Positions 23,661-32,043 of a DNA stretch of 32,043 nt are shown here, in pieces. Numbering within the stretch: the stretch's first letter is position 1; the number at the start of each line of letters is the position of its first letter. Source of the DNA: Oligoflexales bacterium (lineage in GTDB: Bacteria > Bdellovibrionota_B > Oligoflexia > Oligoflexales > Bog-1112); contig JAGNWK010000027.1 in NCBI GenBank assembly GCA_017985985.1, positions 1-32,043 on the forward strand, read 5' to 3'. Under the pieces are notes generated by a model. It ran no database searches. It had not been told where the DNA came from and saw only the letters and a list, made by a program, of their open reading frames with translations. Made by a program: the position numbers and the translations under genes.

Positions 23661-24278
23661 CTATTTCAGTCGCTCTCGCTTCAGCATTTTATTTTGAATG
23701 CTCTTAGCTTTCAAGCGACTCATACGCTTAAAAAAAACAATCCCGTCAATGTGGTCGATTTCATGCTGGAGACAGACAGAGAAAATCCCTTCTGCTTCGA
23801 CTTCAAACTCCACACCGCGTTCATCCATAGCCTTAACTTTTACGTAGGCGGCCCTATCGACACCCTCAAAGATCTCAGGGAAGCTGAGGCAACCTTCTAC
23901 ATAACTGATCGTTCCACGCTTCTCTAAGATCACAGGATTGATGAAAGTCATGGGCTTATCATGCCACCAACAGCGTTCTTCCATAACCCTCTGTTTTTTC
24001 CTACTGGACTTCGTCTGGCCCTCAAGGTCTTCTTCCCCATCCTCGTCACCAAGATCCTCCCCTCCTCGCTCCCTTGGGGCAGAGTACGGGATTTTCAGGA
24101 CGAGCACACGTTTGGCTATATTGATTTGATTGGCAGCTAGCCCGATAGCATCTGCGTCATTCATGGTATCATGCATATCCACGACTAATTTTTTCAAATC
24201 TTGATCAAAGACTTGAACATCCTCAGCTTTTGTCTCCAGCACTTGTGCTGGCCAGGTTATGATTTTTAAGACCGACAT
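23661..24278 (-). CDS. def: Peptide deformylase with charged insertion
   Basis: Removes the formyl group from new N-termini. The three family motifs are present: AIGLAANQI (the family G-x-G-x-A-A-x-Q with Ala in the first position), EGCLSFP with metal ligand Cys130, and QHEIDHIDG with His172, Glu173 and His176. At 205 aa it is longer than the usual 165-190. The excess is an acidic then basic insertion at residues 67-106 (RERGGEDLGDEDGEEDLEGQ, then KSSRKKQR), between the strand after motif 1 and the strand before motif 2. It is the first gene of a leftward pair with rpe. Confidence 0.95.
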   Translation of the reverse strand: MSVLKIITWPAQVLETKAEDVQVFDQDLKKLVVDMHDTMNDADAIGLAANQINIAKRVLVLKIPYSAPRERGGEDLGDEDGEEDLEGQTKSSRKKQRVMEERCWWHDKPMTFINPVILEKRGTISYVEGCLSFPEIFEGVDRAAYVKVKAMDERGVEFEVEAEGIFSVCLQHEIDHIDGIVFFKRMSRLKAKSIQNKMLKRERLK

Positions 24279-24402
24279 TTTTTATTCCTCAGCGGGAAGC
24301 TGTTTCCTCTATACTCTGACCTTTGATAGATATATCAAAAGCCCAGCGGCTCGTTAGACTTCCTGCGTCTCTCGTCTTTTTGACGCCCCGCAGGCAAATT
24401 TT

Positions 24403-24437
24403 TTGACAACTCTATTCTTCGGCAGTCGCCTTGTCAA
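24403..24437. promoter_or_regulatory. Inverted repeat TTGACAA-N21-TTGTCAA in the def/tkt divergent region
   Basis: The 7-bp arms are exact, and AAATTT occurs outside both, so the dyad is extended. It lies 25 bases before the tkt start. It could be an operator or a leader hairpin; TTGACA could also be a -35 box. The role is uncertain. Confidence 0.3.
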
Positions 24438-24461
24438 ATTTCGATTCTGATGGAGGTTCCT

Positions 24462-26516
24462 GTGTCCGAGAACAAAAAGTCCGAGAACAAAAGGTCTGAT
24501 AACAAAATGTTCGAAAAAGCAGCATCTGATAAAAATGTAGCCGACTGGCTCAGAGGTCTCGTCGTAGATGGGGTGCATAAAGCAAAATCCGGCCACCCCG
24601 GCGGAGCACTTTCAAGCATGGATCTAGCCTATATTCTCTTCTCAGAGTTTCTTTGCTTTGACCCAGACGACCCCCAGTGGCGCGGGCGTGACCGCTTCAT
24701 CCTCAGTGCGGGGCACGAATCCATGCTCCTCTATTCTCTTCTCTTTGCTCAGGGTTTTTTAAACCTGTCTGAACTCAAGAGATTCCGACAACTGCACTCA
24801 AGCACTCCCGGTCATCCTGAAAACGGGCTGACCCCTGGCGTAGAATGCACGACAGGTCCTTTGGGGCAGGGCTGTGCCATGTCTGTTGGTTTTGCCATAG
24901 CGCAGGAGCATATGGCAGCTCGTCTGGATAAGCAGCTCTTTGACCACAGAACCTGGGTTCTCCTCGGAGATGGGTGCATGCAGGAATGCGTCACTCTCGG
25001 AGCAGCCTCTTGGGCTGGACATCTCGGCCTCTCTCGACTCGTTTGGATCTATGACAAAAATGCTCAGCAGATTTCTGGGGCTATCGACCGTGCTACATCT
25101 GATGACGAAGAGAAGATCTTCAGAGGATTTTCTTGGAATGTCATCTCCATCGACGGTCATGACACAGGCGCCATCCGCGCGGCCTACACTTCGGCTTTGC
25201 ACTCCACAAAACCGACCTTGATCATCGCACGAACCATCATGGCTAAAGGAGCTGCCTCACTGGAAGGCCAGCACAAAACGCATGGTGCCCCTTTCCCCGC
25301 AGAGGAGAGACTCAAAACTAAACAAAACTGGTCTATCCCCGCCGATGAAGAGTTTTTTTGGCCGGAAGCAGCTCGCACCCAATTCCAAAGACGGTATCCT
25401 GAACTGAGGGAGAAGGTTCGCCAGTGGAAGAAGCATGAAAAAGAGCTACAGTGTCATGCTAGTTTTGCAGATAAAAATGCCCTGTATTTTGCAAGCTACG
25501 AAGAGATCTTAAAAAAACTGCAAATGTCTCATGAGGCTCCCCTATGGGACTTAAGCAAACCTTTCGCGACGAGAGAGGCCTTTGGCAAAATTTTAGAATC
25601 CTGGGCTGAAAAAATTCCTAATCTCATAGGAGGAAGCGCCGATCTTGAACCTTCCAACATGACTGAAGTTTATGCCCAACGCATGGGCGATTTTTCCTCT
25701 CGAAATCCCCAAAATCGAAACCTTTGTTTCGGCGTTCGCGAATTCCCGATGTCTGCTGCCAGTAACGGGATCGCCCTTTATGGTGGACTGATCCCCTTTG
25801 ACGCTACCTTTCTCAGCTTTTCTGATTACTCTCGACCCGCTCTGCGCTTAGGAGCCCTCCAGAAAGCTTGCGTACTGCACATCTTCACCCATGATTCCTT
25901 TTACGTGGGAGAAGACGGCCCCACCCATCAGCCAGTTGAACAATTGATGAGCCTCCGTCTTATCCCGGACCTCTACGTCTTCCGCCCCGCTGATGCTCAA
26001 GAAACAGAACTTGCCATGCAAACAGCCATCGGTCTAAAAGCGCCGAGCTGCCTCTGCTTATCTCGTCAGAAACTTCCGCACCTTCCCTACTCTCGCGAAA
26101 AAGTAAAACAGGCCTCAAAAGGTGCTTGGATTTTAACGCGAGAAGACGAACCCTGTGATATAGTGATCTTCGCTACAGGCAGTGAAGTGTCATTGGCTCT
26201 CGCTGTGGCTGTGAAGCTAGAATCTACGGCGAAAAAAGTACGTGTTGTGTCTGTCCCTTGTTGGGAACTCTTTTTTCTGCAAGATTCTACCTACCGAAAT
26301 AAAGTTTTGAGCTCCTCCTGCCCAGTAAGGATCTCTATGGAGGCAGGTTCAACCCTAGGCTGGGAGCGTTTTGTTGGCTCAGACGGCTTGATGATAGGCT
26401 TAGATCACTACGGAGCAAGCGCTCCAGCCGAAGACTTGGCTGTCGAATTTGGTTTTACTGCGGACAATCTTGTGAAAAAAATTCAAGAATTCTGTGTTTC
26501 GACAGAATCAAAATAG
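24462..26516 (+). CDS. tkt: Transketolase
   Basis: Thiamine-diphosphate enzyme moving two-carbon units in the pentose phosphate pathway. GTG 24462 is preferred over ATG 24450, because GGAGG lies five bases before it. About 684 aa. Motifs: KSGHPGGALSSMDLAY, GPLGQG, the ThDP/Mg site GDGCMQECVTLGAASWAGHL, KTHGAPFP, CFGVREFPM with the conserved Glu, THDSFYVGEDGPTHQPVEQL, and the C-terminal domain with VPCWELF. The N-terminus holds three 15-base tandem repeats giving SENKK/SENKR/SDNKM, absent in typical transketolases. Divergent from def-rpe. Confidence 0.96.
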   Translation: MSENKKSENKRSDNKMFEKAASDKNVADWLRGLVVDGVHKAKSGHPGGALSSMDLAYILFSEFLCFDPDDPQWRGRDRFILSAGHESMLLYSLLFAQGFLNLSELKRFRQLHSSTPGHPENGLTPGVECTTGPLGQGCAMSVGFAIAQEHMAARLDKQLFDHRTWVLLGDGCMQECVTLGAASWAGHLGLSRLVWIYDKNAQQISGAIDRATSDDEEKIFRGFSWNVISIDGHDTGAIRAAYTSALHSTKPTLIIARTIMAKGAASLEGQHKTHGAPFPAEERLKTKQNWSIPADEEFFWPEAARTQFQRRYPELREKVRQWKKHEKELQCHASFADKNALYFASYEEILKKLQMSHEAPLWDLSKPFATREAFGKILESWAEKIPNLIGGSADLEPSNMTEVYAQRMGDFSSRNPQNRNLCFGVREFPMSAASNGIALYGGLIPFDATFLSFSDYSRPALRLGALQKACVLHIFTHDSFYVGEDGPTHQPVEQLMSLRLIPDLYVFRPADAQETELAMQTAIGLKAPSCLCLSRQKLPHLPYSREKVKQASKGAWILTREDEPCDIVIFATGSEVSLALAVAVKLESTAKKVRVVSVPCWELFFLQDSTYRNKVLSSSCPVRISMEAGSTLGWERFVGSDGLMIGLDHYGASAPAEDLAVEFGFTADNLVKKIQEFCVSTESK

Positions 26517-26554
26517 GTAAGTTGTTGCAAGAGCGTTGCGGCAGCAAGGTTGCA

Positions 26555-26646
26555 AGGAGGGGGTTAGGGGGAAACTTCGCAGATGGTTCCCCCTGAAATT
26601 TTGTTTTGGGAGAAACCAGCTGCGCAGTTTCCCCCTAACCCCTCCT
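26555..26646. repeat. Intergenic palindrome family E, full-length copy
   Basis: AAGGAGGGGGTTAGGGGGAA then ACTTCGCAGATGGTT pairs with AACCAGCTGCGCAGTTTCCC then CCTAACCCCTCCTT over about 35 positions with two mismatches and one bulge. The short loop contains CCCCCTGAAATTTTGTTTTGGG. The two mismatches are in the left arm only. It lies between tkt and secDF. Confidence 0.9.
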
Positions 26647-26704
26647 TCGCAAGGCCGTAAAAAAGATATGTGCACCCTATCCACTTAAAAGAGGATTGTA
26701 TAAT

Positions 26705-29416
26705 ATGAAACCCATACGATGGCGGGTTGCCCTTGTCAGTTTTCTGACTTTAGCCGCTTTGTACTTGGTGGCTCCTACTATTTTCTATTTTCTTCAGCCG
26801 ACCAGTATTAGAAACAATCAGGAAGAGCTCTTTAAGAGGCTTCCTTCTTGGCTGCCTAAACAGCACGTCAAACTCGGCCTTGATCTTCAAGGCGGGGTTC
26901 AGCTTGTCCTCGGTGTCAACACCGAAGGAACTGTTGAAAACCGACTAGGTCGGAACGCCTCCGAGATCAGTTCCTGGGCCAAAGACCAGAAACTGGCTGT
27001 GAACTCGGCTTATGTGCCTAAGAACAGCAAAACCCTTGTTGTCGATTTAGCTGCTGAGCAAGATCAAGGCGTTTTCCATGAAAAACTGGCAAAAGAATTT
27101 CCGCTTCTCCACAAACTCTCCCGCGACGGGCAAAAGTTAATCTACTCCTTCAAAGAATCCGAAATCGAACGCATCAAACAAGGTGCCTTGGAACAGGCTG
27201 AACGAGTGATCCGGACCCGTATCGATCAATGGGGCGTTACCGAACCCATGGTCAACCGTCGCTCTGACGGTTCTGTCCTTGTGCAATTGCCTGGTTTTAG
27301 TAATCCACAGCAGGCCAAGGAGCTCCTCGGTCGTACAGCTCAGCTAAAGTTTAAGATCGTCGACGATGAATTCCGCGGCTTCGACGAACTGAAAGCCAAG
27401 CTCCCCCCTGGTGTCACAAGTGCGGATACAGAAGGTTCTTCCGCCTTTGCTTCAGAAAGCAAAGAGGACCTTATCGCCTTCCTGAAAGACAAAGTCCCCC
27501 AAGATAGAGAGCTGCTGTTCTCTCGCAAGCAGATTGGGGATAAGGCTAAGAACAAGTTTAAATGGACGTCCTACGTTGTACTCGCGTCTACTGATCTTAT
27601 GGGGGATGACGTCCTCGAGGCCAACCTGGTTCAAAGCACAGAACTAGACAGAAGGCCTGCAGTTTCTCTCCGCTTTACTGGTCTTGGCGGCAAGAAACTT
27701 GCTGAGTTCACTGAGAAATATGTCAAGAAGAGAATGGCCATAGTCCTTGATGACGTCGTCGAATCTGCGCCCGTTATTTCGCAGAAAATTGCCGGAGGCA
27801 CTGCGCAGATCACTCTTGGCAGTGGACGAAGCTATAATGAAGTCGTTGAAGAGGGAACTCAGCTAGCTCTTATCCTAAAATCAGGGGCTATTCCAGCGAC
27901 CATACAAGTTCTTGAAGAAAGACAGGTCGGGGCTTCCATGGGACCAGAATTGGCAAACCAAGGTCTCCTTGGAGCCTTAGTTGGTCTGCTCTGTGTTTTC
28001 ATGTTCATGCTGGTCTACTATAGAAGACCAGGTGCCTTGGCTTGTTTAGCTCTCGCCCTCAATGCCCTCTTCCTCCTTGCTATCATGGCTGTGTTCGGCT
28101 TTGCTCTTACACTTCCAGGTATCGCAGGTTTCGTCTTGACTCTGGGTATGGCTGTCGATGCGAACGTACTCATCAACGAAAGAATTCGGCAAGAACTTAG
28201 AGAGGGAAAACATCCTCGCAAAGCACTGGAAGCTGGATTTGGTAAAGTCTTTTGGACGATTATCGACTCCCACGTCACAACACTGATTGCATCTGTGGTC
28301 CTTCTTGAAACGAACAACTCCGGTCCAATCCGTGGCTTTGCTGTGACCTTGATCATCGGTCTTCTTGTATCTCTCTTCACCTCTCTGTCTTGCACAAAAC
28401 TCTTTTTCGATATCGCCCTGCGCTATGTCGATGACAAGAAAATTAAATCTTGGCTGGGCTCCGCCGCTTCCCAGACAAAGCGTACTTTGCAATTCAACTT
28501 CATGAAAACTTTGCCAACGATAAGCGTCGTTTCCATCTCTCTCGTTGTGTTTGTTCTCGGTGCAACGTTCATCAAAGGACTTAACTTCGGGGTCGACTTT
28601 GCCGGTGGGACAGAGGTGACTATCAGCTTTACCCAGGATGTTGAGCCGAAGAGCATCCGTGAGATAGCTGAGAAAAATGGCGTTAAAGATCTCAGTCTTC
28701 AAGCCTTAGAAGGGGGTAACCGACTTTTCCTTCTTCGCTATGAAGATAAAGACAGTTCTGCTGACGGTTCTCAGGCTTCCGTCCAAGCTTCGAATACCTA
28801 CGTCGCCTTTAAGAACGCTCTTCTATCTGATCTGAAAGAGCATGGACCAGAAATTCAGCAGGTAGGTTTCGTCGGTCCACAAGTCGGAAAAGAACTCAGA
28901 AACCAGGGACTGATTTCTCTGCTCTATGCCATTCTTGCTATCGTTCTCTATATCGCCTTCCGATTTGACCTGCGCTTTGCTCCAGGTGCGATTGCGAAGA
29001 TGCTTTTCGACGTGTTTGTGATTCTTGGCTTCTACGTTCTCTTCTGGCAGTCGTTCGACCTTGTTGCAGTCGCTGCATTTTTGACAGCGGTCGGGTATTC
29101 GATCAACGACACCATTGTCATTTACGATCGTATTCGTGAGAATCTACATGATCATCCGAATCGATCCCTGGTTGACAACGTCAACATATCTCTGAACGAA
29201 ACTCTGGCGAGATCGATCAACACCTCTCTGTCGACAGCCCTTTCTCTAGTCGGGATGCTTGTTTTTAGCACTGGTCAAATTTGGACTTTTGCTATGGCCA
29301 TGCTCATCGGTATCATCTCGGCTACTCTTTCATCGACTTTTGTCTCAAGTGGTTGTGTCGTTGGGGTGGAAAAATGGAAGAAAATGCAGCTTAAAAAGAA
29401 AGCTGCGCTTTCTTAA
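26705..29416 (+). CDS. secDF: Protein translocase SecDF (fused SecD and SecF)
   Basis: Membrane part of the Sec machinery that uses proton flow to pull exported proteins through. ATG 26705 follows GAGGA by 10 bases. About 903 aa in one chain. The SecD half has TM1, LGLDLQGGVQLVLGV (about 57), a large P1 head domain, and MAVDANVLINERI (about 482) with the essential Asp. The SecF half begins with a TM near 600, then GVDFAGGTEVTISF (about 629) and GYSINDTIVIYDRIREN (about 797), ending near LKKKAALS. Twelve TM segments are expected. Separate secD and secF genes are commoner in Gram-negatives. yajC is not adjacent; tkt is upstream and repeat E lies between. Confidence 0.96.
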   Translation: MKPIRWRVALVSFLTLAALYLVAPTIFYFLQPTSIRNNQEELFKRLPSWLPKQHVKLGLDLQGGVQLVLGVNTEGTVENRLGRNASEISSWAKDQKLAVNSAYVPKNSKTLVVDLAAEQDQGVFHEKLAKEFPLLHKLSRDGQKLIYSFKESEIERIKQGALEQAERVIRTRIDQWGVTEPMVNRRSDGSVLVQLPGFSNPQQAKELLGRTAQLKFKIVDDEFRGFDELKAKLPPGVTSADTEGSSAFASESKEDLIAFLKDKVPQDRELLFSRKQIGDKAKNKFKWTSYVVLASTDLMGDDVLEANLVQSTELDRRPAVSLRFTGLGGKKLAEFTEKYVKKRMAIVLDDVVESAPVISQKIAGGTAQITLGSGRSYNEVVEEGTQLALILKSGAIPATIQVLEERQVGASMGPELANQGLLGALVGLLCVFMFMLVYYRRPGALACLALALNALFLLAIMAVFGFALTLPGIAGFVLTLGMAVDANVLINERIRQELREGKHPRKALEAGFGKVFWTIIDSHVTTLIASVVLLETNNSGPIRGFAVTLIIGLLVSLFTSLSCTKLFFDIALRYVDDKKIKSWLGSAASQTKRTLQFNFMKTLPTISVVSISLVVFVLGATFIKGLNFGVDFAGGTEVTISFTQDVEPKSIREIAEKNGVKDLSLQALEGGNRLFLLRYEDKDSSADGSQASVQASNTYVAFKNALLSDLKEHGPEIQQVGFVGPQVGKELRNQGLISLLYAILAIVLYIAFRFDLRFAPGAIAKMLFDVFVILGFYVLFWQSFDLVAVAAFLTAVGYSINDTIVIYDRIRENLHDHPNRSLVDNVNISLNETLARSINTSLSTALSLVGMLVFSTGQIWTFAMAMLIGIISATLSSTFVSSGCVVGVEKWKKMQLKKKAALS

Positions 29417-29418
29417 TT

Positions 29419-29484
29419 GGGGGAACTAGCTGGTTCTTAATTGGGTGGGGAACCAGCTATGTAGTTTCCCCAAACCCTCCTTGG
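29419..29484. repeat. Intergenic palindrome family E copy after secDF
   Basis: GGGGAACTAGCTGGTT pairs with AACCAGCTATGTAGTTTCCC (a 4-base bulge), then AAACCCTCCTTGGC as at other family E right ends. It follows the secDF stop directly and may act as a transcript end; no T-run is present. Confidence 0.75.
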
Positions 29485-29526
29485 CTAAAAAGCGGAAGTA
29501 ACCCCTCGTTGCTGGAGTAGCGGAAC

Positions 29527-30186
29527 ATGTCTTTTTTAAGTGCACTTTGTGAAAATCTTGACCAGTATCATCTTCTCAAGCATCCGTTCTATCAAAGTTG
29601 GAATTCCGGAACTTTGAGCCAGGGGGTCTTACAGGTCTACGCTTCGGAGTATTATCATCACGTGGCTGCCTTTCCTCGTTACATCAGTGCCATCCACTCT
29701 CGCTGCGCTGATTTAGCTCAAAGACAAGTCCTCCTCGCTAACCTGGTAGAGGAAGAGCAAGGAGAAGAGAATCATCCTGAGCTCTGGCTCCGATTCGCAG
29801 AAGGACTGGGTTGTTCCCGTTTAGGGATTTCTGCTAGCCCACAGGTCTCTTCAACAAAAGCCCTTGTCGATGGTTATTTCGAAATGACAGGAACGAGCTA
29901 CGCTAAAGGGCTTGGAGCTTTATTTGCCTATGAACGCCAGACCCCTCAAGTTGCCCAATCTAAGATTGAGGGTTTGCGGGCTTTCTATGGCATTCATGAG
30001 GAAAGAGCTCTCCAATTTTTCCAAGTCCATAAAGAAGCTGATGAGTGGCATGCTCAGGAATGCGCAGGCCTACTCGAAGCCCTCAATCCAGCTGAACAGA
30101 AAGAAGCCCAAGAAGGTGCTATCGCTGGTGCTAAGCTTCTTTGGGGTTTCCTCGATGGAATGTGCGAAATGGAGTCTCTTACTTAG
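29527..30186 (+). CDS. CADD-type di-metal oxygenase, candidate p-aminobenzoate synthase
   Basis: 219 aa of the TenA/PqqC/heme-oxygenase-like fold. It most resembles the chlamydial CADD protein (CT610), a self-sacrificing enzyme that makes p-aminobenzoate for folate. Metal ligands Glu76, His83, His168, Asp172 and His175 are present with the spacing of CADD (81, 88, 174, 178, 181). Tyr22 (HPFYQSW) and Lys146 (AQSKIEGL) sit where CADD has the sacrificed Tyr27 and Lys152. Other conserved blocks are YYHHVAAFPRYISAIHSRC, ENHPELWLRF and ALFAYERQTP. CADD data are from memory of the family, and the activity here is inferred. Thiaminase TenA or PqqC are less likely given these residues. Monocistronic-looking. 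Confidence 0.85.
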   Translation: MSFLSALCENLDQYHLLKHPFYQSWNSGTLSQGVLQVYASEYYHHVAAFPRYISAIHSRCADLAQRQVLLANLVEEEQGEENHPELWLRFAEGLGCSRLGISASPQVSSTKALVDGYFEMTGTSYAKGLGALFAYERQTPQVAQSKIEGLRAFYGIHEERALQFFQVHKEADEWHAQECAGLLEALNPAEQKEAQEGAIAGAKLLWGFLDGMCEMESLT

Positions 30187-30193
30187 CTAGTCC

Positions 30194-30278
30194 TAAAGGG
30201 GGGAGAACCCCCTCTTTAGCGTATCCAGCGGGGGGGGGAGGGGGAGTTTAAAGAGGGGGGGAAAAACCCCTCTTTAAA
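30194..30278. terminator. Hairpins between the convergent CADD-type and secreted-protein genes
   Basis: TTTAAAGAGGGG (30247-30258) and CCCCTCTTTAAA (30267-30278) form a 12-bp perfect stem with an 8-base loop, placed between two converging genes. A smaller G/C hairpin (GGGGGGAGAACCCCCTC) lies just to its left. No strong T-run follows, so the terminator role is moderate. Confidence 0.5.
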
Positions 30279-30286
30279 AAATAGAT

Positions 30287-31096
30287 CTAGCGATTAGGTC
30301 TTTGAATTTCGATGGCGGATCCGAGTACTCTGTTGACGGAAAGGCCGTTGCTGACACGGACATGGAGAAGAGTGCTACCTTCAATCTTGAAGGCCGTTTC
30401 TGTACTCACTTTGAAGTCTTTTTGTTGATCTAAACATCGATTATCGTCAACAACCTCTGCAATGGGTTGAACGACAACAATGCCCGATTGGTCGGTAATC
30501 GTCTTAACTTCTTTCATCACCATACAGCCGCGGAACATAGATGGATAGGTGCCCTCAAGATCAATCTTAATTTTTTCAGAACCCAGCTGTTTTGCCGAGG
30601 CATTGACAACAGGAGCATAGAGGAAGTCATCTGGCGCCCTACTCGTGCTTTTCGCCACATGCAGGGTTTCTACCCTCTGACTACTGCCGTCTGATGACTT
30701 GAGAGTCACAGCGTAATCCCCTATTTCCAAGAGCCCTACTCCTACTTTAAACATAAACGGAGTGAGAACCTGGAGGCAAACCCGATCACTGTGGGTATAA
30801 TCAAAGGCCGTGGCTTCGATGGAAATGACCTTCCTAGCCTCATCGAGGGAGTATCGCGCCTGACCTGCACGATAACATGTATCGGGCAGAAAACCTGCGA
30901 GCACAAACTCAATATTGTCATTGTCATCAAATCCGTTTGGAATAAAAATGTCATTCACATAGGGATCTGCGGAAATAACTCGAGGAGCTTCTGCAAAACT
31001 TGTGCTACTAACAAGTCCAACACTCACAAGAGCTAGCCCCCATCTACGAATACCACGAAGAGTTGAGGACGCTTGCTTTTTTTCAAAACTAAACAT
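30287..31096 (-). CDS. Secreted hypothetical protein
   Basis: 269 aa beginning with a basic region and a signal peptide (GLALVSVGLVSSTSFA, then EAPR). The mature part is beta-rich with four or five Cys (PDTCYRAGQ, DRVCLQVL, RGCMVMK, DNRCLDQ) suggesting disulfides in the periplasm or outside. The end is SAIEIQRPNR. No domain recognised. AAAGGGAA precedes ATG 31096. It converges with the CADD-type gene and is divergent from the ABC-exporter gene, with a 98-bp promoter region between. Confidence 0.65.
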   Translation of the reverse strand: MFSFEKKQASSTLRGIRRWGLALVSVGLVSSTSFAEAPRVISADPYVNDIFIPNGFDDNDNIEFVLAGFLPDTCYRAGQARYSLDEARKVISIEATAFDYTHSDRVCLQVLTPFMFKVGVGLLEIGDYAVTLKSSDGSSQRVETLHVAKSTSRAPDDFLYAPVVNASAKQLGSEKIKIDLEGTYPSMFRGCMVMKEVKTITDQSGIVVVQPIAEVVDDNRCLDQQKDFKVSTETAFKIEGSTLLHVRVSNGLSVNRVLGSAIEIQRPNR

Positions 31097-31194
31097 CTGG
31101 GTTCCCTTTCTACTGTAGAATTCACGATTGATCTCTTGAACGTACCTTACTAACGTAATATTGAAAATTGTTTTGTAAAGGTGGGGCTATTTTA

Positions 31195-32043
31195 ATGATT
31201 CGCAAAAAATTTACAAAACTGCTTAGAATACTTGGAGTAAAATCTTCGCTCTGGTTTTTGGTAAGTATAGCATCAGGGCTAGTTTTTGCCGTACTCGAAG
31301 CTCAACTTGCCATGTTTATCCAAGTCTTCCTAAAAAATCTAAACCTCGGCATCGACATCTCCAACGGACCTTTCAGTTTTCTACAGATTCAAACATCAAT
31401 GCCCAAACTGATGCTGATTCTCATCATCGTAGGAGCTCTCCGTTCTCTGGCCCAGTTTCTTGTCAATCAATCGGCCTGTACAGCCTTAGAAACAATCAAT
31501 GCCAGACTGAGAGTCCTTTCTCTTTACGATCTCCTCATCAGACAGAGCCATCGGGCTGTCTCTGCCTCTGACATGCAAGTTCGCATTGGAGAGATCTTCC
31601 CCCACACAGCCCAATTTTTCTATTTTTTAGCTCAAAGTGTGCCACAATTGATCGTTGCAGCATCACTCACCTTCATGCTGTTTTTCATTTCACTCCCCTC
31701 CGCACTCGTCGCTTTATGTGGGCTCGGCCTTGTCGCTGGAGTTCTTTTCCGCTTGAATGCGTCTATTCGAAAATATACGCGCATCATTCCAGGCGAACAA
31801 AACCAACTGGTAACAGGCATCGAACGTGTCACCCGCAACTGGCTTCTGGTCCGTGTTTTCAGGACAAACAATAAAGAGTTTTACCGTCTATCCCACAATG
31901 CTTTGAACTATGCGGGACACAGCATCAAGGCTCATGCCTTCGCAAATTTAGCAGGATCCATTCCACCCCTACTTGGAATTTTTTTGCTGGTTCTTCTCAT
32001 CTATATCAATATAGAAATCCTTCACTCCAGCAGCTCCATCATC
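31195..32043 (+). CDS. ABC-exporter-like transmembrane protein (runs off the window)
   Basis: ATG 31195 follows AAAGGTGGGG; the frame stays open to the last base (283 codons). I translated it directly. It has a cytoplasmic basic start, then TM1 (SSLWFLVSIASGLVFAVLEA), TM2 (LMLILIIVGALRSLAQFLVN), the long helix with INARLRVLSLYDLLIRQS, TM3-TM4 (FFYFLAQSVPQLIVAASLTF, ALVALCGLGLVAGVLF) and TM5 (PPLLGIFLLVLLIYINI). This is the layout of an ABC exporter TM domain. The ATPase part, if present, lies beyond the edge. Substrate unknown. Confidence 0.72.
   Translation, partial: MIRKKFTKLLRILGVKSSLWFLVSIASGLVFAVLEAQLAMFIQVFLKNLNLGIDISNGPFSFLQIQTSMPKLMLILIIVGALRSLAQFLVNQSACTALETINARLRVLSLYDLLIRQSHRAVSASDMQVRIGEIFPHTAQFFYFLAQSVPQLIVAASLTFMLFFISLPSALVALCGLGLVAGVLFRLNASIRKYTRIIPGEQNQLVTGIERVTRNWLLVRVFRTNNKEFYRLSHNALNYAGHSIKAHAFANLAGSIPPLLGIFLLVLLIYINIEILHSSSSII

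Noticed and set aside
28046-28702. 218-aa ORF opposite secDF
   Set aside because: Antisense shadow of conserved SecDF sequence.

Overview
The window looks like a chromosomal segment of a Gram-negative, flagellated bacterium. It encodes FliG, several signal-peptide or lipobox proteins, beta-barrel-like proteins, a fused SecDF and an A-type RNase P RNA. The style (calcium-binding-repeat lipoproteins, paralogous Cys-rich lipoproteins, many intergenic palindromes) would fit the Bdellovibrionota/Oligoflexia or a related deltaproteobacterial-type lineage, but that placement is an inference. TGA ends several intact genes (fah, csbD-like, DUF1328), so the standard code applies.

Left part (1-7700). 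A FliG gene is interrupted by an in-frame TGA. It is followed by two tandem, paralogous, Cys-rich, two-TM putative lipoproteins of a family I do not recognise. Next comes a toxin-antitoxin island: a HigB-type toxin split over two frames behind a 40-bp perfect palindrome, a HigA-like HTH antitoxin, a lone MNT nucleotidyltransferase and a MazF/PemK-like protein. A GIY-YIG protein follows. These blocks are separated by copies of one long palindromic repeat (family A), whose stems show compensatory base changes.

Middle part (7700-14900). An M18 aminopeptidase, a small barrel protein and a small charged protein are read leftwards. A 500-bp repeat cluster holds three different inverted-repeat families. 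A lipoprotein with thrombospondin type-3-like Asp repeats follows, then an overlapping lipoprotein/outer-membrane pair, then rnpB.

Right part (14900-32043). A housekeeping run trmB - small ORF - ybeY - corC-like is read rightwards. A stress module comes next: a CsbD-like protein, a divergent NhaR-like LysR regulator and a DUF1328 membrane protein. Leftward genes are fumarylacetoacetase, histidine ammonia-lyase, ribulose-phosphate epimerase and a peptide deformylase with a charged insertion. Rightward genes are transketolase, SecDF and a CADD-type (self-sacrificing p-aminobenzoate synthase-like) protein. A secreted hypothetical protein and the first 283 codons of an ABC-exporter-like membrane protein end the window.

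The most striking global property is the density of structured dispersed repeats (at least six families). Some donate a start region (757) or a stop codon (rpe) to genes.
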